Shown: positions 1-6,834 of the stretch, piece after piece | Layout: every line of letters starts with the position of its first letter | Numbering within the stretch: the first letter of the stretch is position 1 | Source: Halalkalibacillus halophilus DSM 18494 | GTDB taxonomy: Bacteria; Bacillota; Bacilli; Bacillales; Alkalibacillaceae | DNA: 19,563 nt | Direction: 5' to 3' | Assembly: GCF_000423105.1 (NCBI RefSeq) | Contig: NZ_AUHI01000022.1 | Coordinates: 1 to 19,563, forward strand | Translations under genes and position numbers: made by a program | Notes under the pieces: model-generated | The model's input: the letters and a program-made list of their open reading frames with translations, nothing else | Databases searched by the model: none | What the model was told of the DNA's origin: nothing

Positions 1-349
1 TGGTTTTAGCACTCTGTGATTTTAGTTATGAATGTGCAAATGAAGTTTGATCTGAACGTAGTGGGATATAGTTTTAGCACTCTAAGATATTGATTATGAA
101 TGTACATTTTTACTTTATTGATTGTCTAAGCATTAAGCTTTTTTGTTGGGTACGTTATTTCTTGTGAATGAAATGAATCTATTTCAGTTTATCTTCTATA
201 ATCCTTTTTACTTCAGCCATATTTTTTTCTATAAAGAGGTGACAAAGTTTTGATTAGTATAGTTTAATTAAGAGCAATAAGTTTGATTTCATTAAGTTAA
301 TTAGGTGGAATTATAATAGATGATAGCGTAATGAAACTATTAAACACCT
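1..349. other. Gene-free left edge containing a diverged direct repeat
   Basis: I find no credible gene here on either strand. The stretch is very AT-rich. It contains two copies of a roughly 36-bp segment 68 bp apart (listed separately). Otherwise there are only T-rich runs and no convincing terminator for the peptidase pseudogene that ends at 350. The region is cut by the window edge, so a gene further left could own part of it. Confidence 0.6.
3..106. repeat. Imperfect direct repeat, two copies 68 bp apart
   Basis: Copy 1 (3-38) and copy 2 (71-106) share the block GTTTTAGCACTCT and, 22 bases further on, TTATGAATGT(G/A)CA. Both blocks keep exactly the same 68-bp offset, so this is a duplicated segment with substitutions and no indels, not two chance words. 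No open frame runs through it. It could be the end of a longer array that continues left of the window. Confidence 0.65.
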
Positions 350-1201
350 TTAAACCTCATCCCCTTGCACAGGCTCCGTACCATCATGAAAATTAATACG
401 AATGGACTTCCCTTTTTCAAAATCGAGAGAATTCATTACTTGAAAATGAATGTGTGGCTCAGATGAATTACCGGAATTTCCACAAACTCCAATCACTTGT
501 CCTTATTCAACAAACTGCCCTTTGTGAACAGGTATTGATCCTTGTTTTAAATGTGCGATTAAACTGTATTCTTTATAATCGTGTTCTATTATGACTGCAT
601 TTCCTAAAAGATGTTCTTCGTTCATTGTTCCAGGGTTATTATCTGGAATGTCATCAATGATTTCTATTACTTTTCCGGTTGCTGGGGCAATAACTTTTTC
701 ATTAAATGCAAAATAGTCCTCATTATGAGTTGGGGTTTCTTTGTAAGTTAAATTGTTTTTCATTTGTACTAAATCGTATGCATATCGTTGGTTTTCAAAT
801 TGGTAATGATGATTAATGAACTCGTTTAAACCGCCCCATACTACACTCCACTCACCTTCAATTGGCATCGAATAGCGATTTTTTGAAAGTATTGAATCGC
901 TTTCGGGAAAAGTAATAAATGGCTTTAAGAAGAGTTGGTGAACTTGATTTGAATTGTCAAATATTGCTGATATTGCATTCTTTCGAGTGTTGTCTGACCA
1001 AACATAATGGACTAGCCCTTGGATGTTTGTGATACTTTCTACCTGATAGTAATCAACGGCTTTGTTAAAAGTTCGGACCGTCTCGATAAAATCCTCGGAA
1101 CTTATGATGTTCTTCAGTTGATTGGACAGTGCCTCATATACATTTTCAAAATCTTCATCAAGCAATGCCTTTGTAAACTCATCTGGTTCAATAGAATACA
1201 C
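350..1201 (-). pseudogene. M23-family metallopeptidase gene interrupted by an in-frame stop
   Basis: The gene starts at a GTG (1201-1199) behind a strong AGGGGGAC ribosome binding site. It reads for 232 codons, hits TAA at 505-503, and then continues in the same frame for 50 more codons to a second TAA at 352-350. The downstream part encodes GQVIGVCGNSGN and PHIHFQ, the C-terminal core of M23 (LytM-like) zinc peptidases including its HxH motif. The upstream part holds NQRYAYDLV, which fits the HxxxD side of the metal site, and the APATGKV strand. The N-terminal 110 residues resemble the DUF3887-like region found before M23 domains in Bacillaceae. I see no signal peptide. The product as written lacks the HxH ligand and should be inactive. 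It starts 40 bases after the permease gene with no terminator between, so it was probably the last gene of that operon. A sequencing error at the TAA is the main alternative. Confidence 0.85.
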
Positions 1202-1241
1202 AGCAAAGTCCCCCTACATTAAGTTTGTTGTAACCACACGT

Positions 1242-1895
1242 TTAGAATTCCTTTCGCTTATAGATCTGTATGGAAACGATATAAGATAATATAAATAATA
1301 CCGCATTAATTACCATGAAGCTGGCTGAAAAGAGAAAGTCAGGATTGAATCTCTGAAGTGTCTCCAGTGTCATAAGAAACTCTTCATAAATATATGCACT
1401 TAAGAAAAATAACCCAAGCCCTGCACCGCCACCAATCATAATGACAAACTCTGCCTTCTCCGTACCTAATAGATAAGTTAATGGGTATGCAATAAACCCT
1501 AAGGTGAACGTGATTCCTAGTATGTTCATCACGGCATACATGTAACCCATTGATGGGTCTAAGTTTAATACATATTGTGCTAATAGAAACGCGATACAGG
1601 CAATTAGTAATCCAGTTAAGGTTAACGCAGCGAAGAATAGATAATGACTATTAACGACGCTACTCCGCTTGACTGGCAAAGTAAGTACGTACTTATTCCA
1701 ACCTGATTTTGACTCGTGCTTTAATACTTCAAGTGCTGTTGTGGCCATTAGAATAACTGGAATAAAAGCCGCTAAACGCTGGGACACTGGATTCTCGAAG
1801 AAAATTAATATAGTTGCTGCTAGTAAGGCAAGTGGAACATAAGATAGAATTGATTTTTCAACAGAGTAATATTGATTAAGCATTAAGCCTTTCAT
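1242..1895 (-). CDS. ABC-2 type transporter permease, 217 aa
   Basis: This is a membrane-spanning subunit of an ABC-2 exporter (ABC2_membrane_5-like, the type seen in PmtB/PmtD of staphylococci and Ytr-type transporters). About six hydrophobic segments are visible, near residues 17-34, 40-56, 84-107, 117-140, 147-170 and 188-210. A conserved-looking cytoplasmic stretch follows helix 2 (EVLKHESKSGWNKYVLTLPV), where such permeases contact their ATPase. The start codon overlaps the stop of the upstream ATPase by four bases (ATGA), so the two are translationally coupled. Only one permease is present for two ATPases, so it would have to work as a homodimer or with a partner encoded elsewhere. The substrate is unknown. 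Family assignment is firm; the Pmt comparison is inference from gene order. Confidence 0.88.
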   Translation of the reverse strand: MKGLMLNQYYSVEKSILSYVPLALLAATILIFFENPVSQRLAAFIPVILMATTALEVLKHESKSGWNKYVLTLPVKRSSVVNSHYLFFAALTLTGLLIACIAFLLAQYVLNLDPSMGYMYAVMNILGITFTLGFIAYPLTYLLGTEKAEFVIMIGGGAGLGLFFLSAYIYEEFLMTLETLQRFNPDFLFSASFMVINAVLFILSYIVSIQIYKRKEF

Positions 1896-2749
1896 ACTAT
1901 TTCACCTCTCATTAAGATTAATGTAATATCGTCGATTGAGAATTTTTTAGCTGTTAAAAATGGGGGTAATCCCTTTTGGTTTGAAATTAACACATCTAAT
2001 AAATTTCCCTTTTTCTGATAAGCGACAATGTCACGTTTTTTTAGATTTTCATACTGACTTACATCACATTGAATGACTGCAAAATTATTTAGAAGATCTT
2101 GTTTGGATACCTCCCATAAAATTTCACCCTGTTTAATGAAAACAAGTGTATCTGCAATAGTTTCGATATCACTTGTTATATGGGAAGAAAGTAACACTCC
2201 TCTTCTTTTGTCACGTACAAATTCTTCGAGTACAGATAACATATCACTTCTTCCACCAGCATCAAGGCCTGCTGTAGCTTCATCCAATATAAGGAGTTTG
2301 GCATCGTGTGAGAGGGCCACTGCAACTGACAGTTTCATAGACATGCCTCTTGAAAATTCACTAATCTTTTTTGATTTTGGTAAAGCAAAGAAGTCTATAT
2401 AAGAATAAAAAGTATCTGTATTCCATCTGTCGAATGTGTGTTGGAAGACCCCCTCTAACTTTTTTATAGTTAAAGTAGCCGGCAAATGTATGGAGTCAAA
2501 TACCACACCAATATCTTCTTTCATATGTAGTTTGTCCGTATCCATTTCTTCTTCAAAAATTTTAATTGTACCGCTATCCTTTTTTAATAGGCCTAAAATA
2601 GAACTCATAGTTGTTGATTTGCCAGCCCCATTTTCGCCGATGAAACCTACAATGGAACCATAGGGGATGGATAAATTAACGCCTTTTAAACCAAACGCAG
2701 AATCAGAGTAAGTTTTTCTTAAATTATCTACTTCTAAAATTTTCTCCAT
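1892..2749 (-). CDS. ABC transporter ATP-binding protein, 285 aa (second ATPase of the operon)
   Basis: This is a cytoplasmic ATPase that would power the adjacent ABC-2 permease. I place the start at the ATG 2749-2747, preceded at good distance by AAGGAGAT. An ATG 13 codons upstream lacks such a site and adds a non-homologous extension. From this start the protein has the same length (285 aa) as its neighbour. Visible motifs are Walker A GENGAGKST (38-46), a modified signature FSRGMSMKL (132-140) in place of LSGGQ, Walker B LLILDEATAGLD (152-163) and the switch His in SSH (190). The Walker B glutamate is present, so the enzyme should hydrolyse ATP. The degenerate signature is usual in the BcrA/Ytr/Pmt group. 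It lies 46 bases after the first ATPase and overlaps the permease by 4 bases. Confidence 0.92.
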   Translation of the reverse strand: MEKILEVDNLRKTYSDSAFGLKGVNLSIPYGSIVGFIGENGAGKSTTMSSILGLLKKDSGTIKIFEEEMDTDKLHMKEDIGVVFDSIHLPATLTIKKLEGVFQHTFDRWNTDTFYSYIDFFALPKSKKISEFSRGMSMKLSVAVALSHDAKLLILDEATAGLDAGGRSDMLSVLEEFVRDKRRGVLLSSHITSDIETIADTLVFIKQGEILWEVSKQDLLNNFAVIQCDVSQYENLKKRDIVAYQKKGNLLDVLISNQKGLPPFLTAKKFSIDDITLILMRGEIV

Positions 2750-2795
2750 TATTCTATATCTCCTTATTTTAAAAATTGTTATGACCATCCTGAGG

Positions 2796-3653
2796 TTAAA
2801 AATCTCCTAATGTATACACCATAATATCTTCAAGTGATGCACGTTCCATTACTATATAATCTCCCATTAATTTCCTGACGACTTCGGGCTGATTTGTTAG
2901 AGCTTCAAAGCCTATAGAAGTTTCTCTGATTTGTAGAAATAGTTTTCGAATATCAGAGTCTATTAATTCACATGCGCCTCGAACGATGTAATGTTGCTCC
3001 TTCATCGTTTCTTTGTCCTCGTTTAAGATAATCCTTCCGTCATTGATCAGAGTGATATAATCAGCTATTTGTTCAATATCTGAAATGATATGAGTAGAGA
3101 AAAAGATTGTTTTCTCTTCGTCTTGAATGACGTCTGTTAGTATATCTATAATCTCCCTGCGACTAATTGGGTCCAAACCTGATGTGGGTTCATCTAGAAT
3201 CATTAAATCTGCATGGTGTGAGAGGGCAATAGCAATAGAAAGTTTGGTTGTCATTCCCTTTGATAAGTACTTGATTTTTCGATTCCAAGGAAGGTCTAAA
3301 CGTTTCATATAATAAGCAAATACATCATCATCCCATTTGGAATAGAAAGGTGCTATAATTTTTTTCATTTTTTTAATAGTTAAATGTTCATATAACTGGT
3401 GGTCTGCGTAAATAAATCCTATGCGTTGTCTTATGTCCTTTTGATGATTTGAGTAATCATCACCGAATACTTTAATTGCGCCTGAATCTTGTTCGAGAAG
3501 GTTGAGCATCAACTTAATAGTTGTTGTTTTCCCTGCGCCATTAGGTCCAATAAAACCTGTAATGTACCCTTTTTTTACTGATAAGGATAGATCTTTTATT
3601 TGAAAACCTTGATAGGATTTATTTACGTTCGAAAATATTACAGCATCTTCCAC
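2796..3653 (-). CDS. ABC transporter ATP-binding protein, 285 aa (first ATPase of the operon)
   Basis: This is the ATP-binding subunit of an ABC-2 exporter. The GTG start (3653-3651) overlaps the TAG stop of the GntR gene by one base, and the ribosome binding site GAGGAGG lies inside that gene, so expression is coupled to the regulator. Walker A GPNGAGKTT is at 36-44, the signature is LSKGMTTKL (130-138), Walker B with D-loop MILDEPTSGLD at 151-161, and the switch His at 188. All catalytic residues look intact. It is clearly related to, but not a copy of, the next gene, which suggests an ATPase heterodimer. The arrangement GntR then ATPase matches PmtR-PmtA (phenol-soluble modulin export) and YtrA-YtrB (cell-wall antibiotic response). 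The substrate here cannot be read from sequence. Confidence 0.92.
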   Translation of the reverse strand: MEDAVIFSNVNKSYQGFQIKDLSLSVKKGYITGFIGPNGAGKTTTIKLMLNLLEQDSGAIKVFGDDYSNHQKDIRQRIGFIYADHQLYEHLTIKKMKKIIAPFYSKWDDDVFAYYMKRLDLPWNRKIKYLSKGMTTKLSIAIALSHHADLMILDEPTSGLDPISRREIIDILTDVIQDEEKTIFFSTHIISDIEQIADYITLINDGRIILNEDKETMKEQHYIVRGACELIDSDIRKLFLQIRETSIGFEALTNQPEVVRKLMGDYIVMERASLEDIMVYTLGDF

Positions 3654-4030
3654 TACTCTCCCTCCTCATATAACATAGTTAATAGTTCTTGTAGTTGTGG
3701 TAAGGAGATGTTTAAGTTCTTTCCCTCTTTAACCACTTCAGCAAGTTCTTCTTCCACCATTTTTAGGCGCTTTTCTTGAATTAGATTACTACTTTGGCCA
3801 GCGACAAAAGACCCCTTGCCTACGAAAGAAGTGATATAACCTTCTTTTTCTAGTTCTTCATATGCTCGTTTTGTTGTAATTACACTAATCCGCAACTCTT
3901 GTGCGAGTCCCCGCATAGATGGTAGGGAAGCGCCTTCTTTTAATTCATCTCGCAGAATACTCTGCTTCACTTGATTTTTAATTTGTTGATAAATTGGTTC
4001 TTGTGATGAATTGGAAAGGATGATTTTCAT
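3653..4030 (-). CDS. GntR-family transcriptional regulator, YtrA/PmtR type, 125 aa
   Basis: This is a short GntR regulator with an N-terminal winged helix and no large ligand domain. Residues 10-75 hold the hallmark EPIYQQIKNQVKQSI, GASLPSMRGLAQELRIS, TTKRAYEELEKEGYI and GKGSFV. The remaining 50 residues are a charged helical tail, as in YtrA and PmtR, which dimerise through it. It is the first gene of the ABC-exporter operon and overlaps the ATPase start by one base. A promoter with TTGACA and TACAAT lies directly upstream and is covered by inverted repeats, so it very probably represses its own operon until a signal releases it. In PmtR and YtrA that signal is an exported peptide or a lipid-II-directed antibiotic; for this protein it is unknown. 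Confidence 0.93.
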   Translation of the reverse strand: MKIILSNSSQEPIYQQIKNQVKQSILRDELKEGASLPSMRGLAQELRISVITTKRAYEELEKEGYITSFVGKGSFVAGQSSNLIQEKRLKMVEEELAEVVKEGKNLNISLPQLQELLTMLYEEGE

Positions 4031-4053
4031 AAATAACCTCGCTGGTAGTAAGT

Positions 4054-4091
4054 TTGTATATATTGTATATGTACTATATATACAATGTCAA
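4054..4091 (-). promoter_or_regulatory. Promoter and probable GntR operator of the ABC-exporter operon
   Basis: On the minus strand, TTGACA (4091-4086) and TACAAT (4067-4062) are 18 bases apart and precede the regulator start at 4030. Two nested inverted repeats cover this promoter: TTGTATATA (4054-4062) with TATATACAA (4077-4085), and ATTGTATAT (4062-4070) with ATATACAAT (4078-4086). Both have perfect 9-bp arms. TA-rich palindromes of this kind are typical GntR/YtrA-subfamily targets. Repressor binding would occlude RNA polymerase. The role is inferred from position and symmetry. Confidence 0.7.
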
Positions 4092-4179
4092 TTTTTTTGT
4101 GAATTATTTCTGTTTTGAAGCAAAATTAAAATAACCCCTCTTACTCGAGAGATTATTATAAATTTAAAATATATATGTT

Positions 4180-4500
4180 CTACAAGTTCAACTGATCAAT
4201 CTTTCTCTGCACAGCCTCCATCCATTCTGTTAATTCGGCCACTTGTTGAACCAACTGATTGTTAGAATCAATTAATTGATTAATTTGGCTTTGCATATTT
4301 TCTATAGTTGCATCTAAGTTTTGTTGATCTTCTGCATCTTGTTGCAGAGAAAGTTTGGTTTCTTCTATCGACTGAATGACCGAGATGGTACCTATTAAAT
4401 CTGCTATGGTCGTTAGAGAGGAGGCTAGGAGTGCTGTTCTGTAACTTTCAGGTAACTCTATTTCATCTTGGTTGTTATCGTTTTTAAATTTATCATCCAC
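4180..4500 (-). CDS. Small coiled-coil protein of unknown function, 106 aa
   Basis: I do not recognise this gene. The reading starts at GTG (4500-4498) with a stop codon just before it and only a weak AGAAAG-like ribosome binding site. Three parts are visible: an acidic, Asn/Asp-rich N-terminus (1-19), a moderately hydrophobic or amphipathic helix (about 22-44) and a Gln-rich heptad-patterned segment (about 47-105) that should form a coiled coil. There is no signal peptide or catalytic motif. Composition and codon use look like its neighbours, and the frame is free of rare structure, so I take it as real. It lies upstream of and in the same direction as the GntR operon, 149 bases away, but that operon has its own promoter. 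It could be a peripheral membrane or structural protein. Confidence 0.6.
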   Translation of the reverse strand: MDDKFKNDNNQDEIELPESYRTALLASSLTTIADLIGTISVIQSIEETKLSLQQDAEDQQNLDATIENMQSQINQLIDSNNQLVQQVAELTEWMEAVQRKIDQLNL

Positions 4501-4647
4501 TTAGGAACCAATCTTTCTTAATAGGATTTTAAAGCTAGCTCATCCTATTTTATGTTGCCTATTAGTTAATATGCTTGCTTCGTGTTTCACCTTATTTTAA
4601 CTATTGGTTATAATTAAACTAGTCAGATATAAAAGGGGTGGGAGAAG

Positions 4648-5553
4648 TTGCTAACGAGTTATGATGCATTAATTAAAGAAGACTTGATAGGTTCTTTTCA
4701 AAAATTCGACCTAGGGGAAATACAAGAATTATCTCAGGCGGAGATGCCTAATTTTTCTTGGGAAGATCAAGACCGAACGTTATTTCTTGGTATTGATCTG
4801 CAAAATGATTTTATGGAAAGTGGTGCTTTAGGGGTACCAGGTTCTCATGAGGATATGAAGCGAACACTTCAGTTTATTTATCATAATTTTAATCGTATTT
4901 CACAAATAATGGTTTCATTAGATACGCATTCTCTTCAACAAGTATTCCACCCTACATGGTGGGTGGATCGGGATGGAAATCACCCAGCTCCTTTAACGAT
5001 TATTCGTTCGAAGGATATTGATGCAGGGTCATGGCGACCTGTAATGGCGGAGGAAATGACTCGTGACTATGTAAAAGGGTTAGAGGAACATGGAAATAAG
5101 GACCTTTGTATTTGGCCTTTCCATTGTATAGAAGGAACTCCGGGTGCCGCGTTAGAAAGTCAATTCTCTCGGATGGTTCATTTTCACACGTTTGTCTCTG
5201 GAAGTCCGATTTCAAAGGTAGTAAAGGGGAAGGATCCCTATAGTGAGAAATATGGGATCGTTGAACCTGAGTATAGTCAGGATGATTTAACTGATTACGC
5301 ATTGCTCAGCCACTTGGAGAAGTTCGATCGAATAGTGATTGCGGGACAAGCTGAGTCACACTGTGTGTATGAATCGGTTAGGCAAATTTGCGAATATTTT
5401 TATGATCGACCTGAAATAACAAAAAACATATTTGTCTTAAAAGATTGTATGAGTTGCATCCCTGGATTTGAAGAAGAAACGGAGAAAAATTGGGACAGGC
5501 TGAAGCAATATTTCCATATTAATCTGGTACACTCGAAGGAGTTTTCTTTGTAG
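4648..5553 (+). CDS. Nicotinamidase-like cysteine hydrolase (isochorismatase superfamily), 301 aa
   Basis: This is a cysteine hydrolase of the isochorismatase/nicotinamidase fold. The start is TTG, eight bases after GGGGTGGGAG. The expected catalytic set is visible: Asp50 in FLGIDLQNDF, Lys194 in VVKGKDPYSEKYG and Cys239 in AGQAESHCVYESV. The metal-binding triad typical of nicotinamidases also appears as Asp92, His94 and His101 (SLDTHSLQQVFHP). At 301 residues it is about 100 longer than classical PncA. The extra length is an N-terminal 40-residue extension plus insertions around 105-160 and a C-terminal tail. Amide hydrolysis of nicotinamide or a related substrate is plausible, but the insertions flank the active site, so the true substrate is open. 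It is 48 bases upstream of a racemase gene, possibly one operon. Confidence 0.85.
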   Translation: MLTSYDALIKEDLIGSFQKFDLGEIQELSQAEMPNFSWEDQDRTLFLGIDLQNDFMESGALGVPGSHEDMKRTLQFIYHNFNRISQIMVSLDTHSLQQVFHPTWWVDRDGNHPAPLTIIRSKDIDAGSWRPVMAEEMTRDYVKGLEEHGNKDLCIWPFHCIEGTPGAALESQFSRMVHFHTFVSGSPISKVVKGKDPYSEKYGIVEPEYSQDDLTDYALLSHLEKFDRIVIAGQAESHCVYESVRQICEYFYDRPEITKNIFVLKDCMSCIPGFEEETEKNWDRLKQYFHINLVHSKEFSL

Positions 5554-5563
5554 ATAATTGTTA

Positions 5564-5579
5564 TATTTCCCGGGAAATA
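5564..5579. repeat. 16-bp perfect palindrome between hydrolase and racemase genes
   Basis: TATTTCCCGGGAAATA reads identically on both strands and sits between the stop of the hydrolase gene and the ribosome binding site of the racemase. It has no loop and no T tract, so it is not a standard terminator. A dimeric regulator site or chance are both possible. Confidence 0.5.
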
Positions 5580-5601
5580 ATCGAATGAGGGGTGGATTTG
5601 C

Positions 5602-6300
5602 GTGCGGAAAATAGGAGTTATTGGCGGAATGAGTTGGGAATCAACAGCTTTGTATTATCGAATGATTAATGAAGAAGTGAAGCGTGAACTAGGTGGGCTT
5701 CATTCAGCGGAAATGATTATTTATAGTGTTGATTTTGAAGAAATTGAGAGGTACCAAGCGAATAATGAGTGGGAGAAAGCAACGAACGTGTTGGCTGATG
5801 CTGCTAAGTCCCTAGAGAAAGCTGGTGCTGATTTCTTTATTCTTGCAACGAATACGATGCATAAGGTTATTGACGAAGTGGCAGCAGCTGTCAGCATACC
5901 AACCATTCATATTGCTGATGCTACGGCCCATGTGATTAAACAATCAGGCTTTACTCGTGTAGCTTTATTGGGGACCAAGTATACGATGGAGGAGCAGTTT
6001 TATAAAGGGAAATTAGAACAGCAAGGGATTCAAGTGAGTGTACCTAATGAAAAAGATCGAATGCTTATTAATGATGTCATTTTTAATGAGTTGGTGTTAG
6101 GAGATCTACGTGCTCCATCCAAATCCGGTTTTCTAGATATTATAGGAAATTTAACTCACCAGGGTGCTGAAGGGGTTATTTTAGGTTGTACAGAGATCGG
6201 GATGTTGGTTAAGTCTGATGATGTGGTGGTACCAGTGTATGACACGACCCAAATTCATGCTAAAGCCGCAGTGAAATATGCTTTAAACAAAGAATCTTAG
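5602..6300 (+). CDS. PLP-independent aspartate/glutamate racemase family protein, 232 aa
   Basis: The enzyme belongs to the Asp/Glu/hydantoin racemase superfamily and is close in length and motifs to E. coli YgeA. The start is GTG after GAGGGGTGG. The N-terminal signature is IGVIGGMSWESTALYYRMIN. Conventional members use two cysteines, in CNTxH and GCTE motifs. Here the second is kept (LGCTEI, Cys196), while the first is threonine (ATNTMHK, Thr83). From established knowledge, the L-Asp/Glu-specific racemase of E. coli has the same Thr/Cys pair and acts preferentially on L substrates, so I infer the same here: conversion of L-Asp or L-Glu to the D form, for peptidoglycan or signalling. The last three codons lie in the left arm of a bidirectional terminator. 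It may be co-transcribed with the hydrolase upstream. Confidence 0.88.
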   Translation: MRKIGVIGGMSWESTALYYRMINEEVKRELGGLHSAEMIIYSVDFEEIERYQANNEWEKATNVLADAAKSLEKAGADFFILATNTMHKVIDEVAAAVSIPTIHIADATAHVIKQSGFTRVALLGTKYTMEEQFYKGKLEQQGIQVSVPNEKDRMLINDVIFNELVLGDLRAPSKSGFLDIIGNLTHQGAEGVILGCTEIGMLVKSDDVVVPVYDTTQIHAKAAVKYALNKES

Positions 6301-6322
6301 AGCTCCTCCCTAAGATTCTTTT
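6289..6322. terminator. Bidirectional Rho-independent terminator shared by convergent genes
   Basis: AAAGAATCTTAG (6289-6300) and CTAAGATTCTTT (6310-6321) form a perfect 12-bp stem around a 9-base loop. T runs follow on the plus strand, and an A-rich stretch precedes the stem for the minus direction. The arms contain the stop codons and the last three sense codons of both flanking genes. Confidence 0.85.
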
Positions 6323-6723
6323 GGTCTGCTTCTTAACCATTCATCCACTCCCCAAAACAATGTAGATGCGAATGTTGCAGCTAAGAAGAAGACCCACATA
6401 CTAGACCAGAACTGTGGAAATTGACCTATCATACCTGATGGATCTGCAATTATTCCGAGAACAAATATAAAGGCCATACCAAATAGGATATGTAGAATTA
6501 ACGAGGTGTATTTTCTATTTGGTTCAGGTAGTTTTTTAGTTATCACATCTGCTAGAACAGAAGTTGGAATTCCATAAGAGATAATCCCACCAACTGCATA
6601 CATTCCTATAATAGCAGTGGATAGAACAATTCCTAATTGTAATTCGCTTCCTAATAGGAGGACGAATAGGATGGTTGTTGCGAATGAGGTGACGAGAAAG
6701 GCTAAGAACTTTCTTAAGAGCAT
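6310..6723 (-). CDS. Small integral membrane protein of unknown function, 137 aa, four helices
   Basis: I cannot name a family. Four hydrophobic segments are clear, near residues 6-25, 30-50, 73-94 and 106-123. A short polar loop with KKLPEPNRKY lies between helices 2 and 3, and a charged C-terminal tail reads DEWLRSRPKES. The ATG start has GAGTTGGTG upstream, a modest ribosome binding site. There is no signal peptide apart from helix 1 and no catalytic motif. It converges on the racemase gene, sharing its terminator, so the two are transcribed independently. The conserved-looking GIPTSVLADVITKK segment after helix 2 could be a family marker for a search. Confidence 0.75.
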   Translation of the reverse strand: MLLRKFLAFLVTSFATTILFVLLLGSELQLGIVLSTAIIGMYAVGGIISYGIPTSVLADVITKKLPEPNRKYTSLILHILFGMAFIFVLGIIADPSGMIGQFPQFWSSMWVFFLAATFASTLFWGVDEWLRSRPKES

Positions 6724-6762
6724 TTAATTTCACCAACTCTTTCATTTTAATTTTCACCCAGC

Positions 6763-6792
6763 TAGGCAAGTTACTTTTAGTAAGTATATAAT
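6763..6792 (+). promoter_or_regulatory. Pirin promoter with operator-like inverted repeat
   Basis: A good -10 element TATAAT (6787-6792) has a weak -35 (TAGGCA, 6763-6768) 18 bases upstream. Between them lies TTACT-TTT-AGTAA (6771-6783), a perfect 5-bp inverted repeat. Sites of this form and place are used by HxlR/DUF24 regulators such as YodB and CatR, which sense quinones and electrophiles in Bacillus. Regulation by such a protein is inference. Confidence 0.55.
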
Positions 6793-6834
6793 TGTCCTAC
6801 AATAAGAATTGTATCAGAAAGGGGAATAAAATAA

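Noticed and set aside
2747..2788. Earlier ATG (2788) as start of the second ATPase
   Set aside because: It has no ribosome binding site and adds 13 residues not found in such ATPases; the ATG at 2749 has AAGGAGAT and gives a normal N-terminus.
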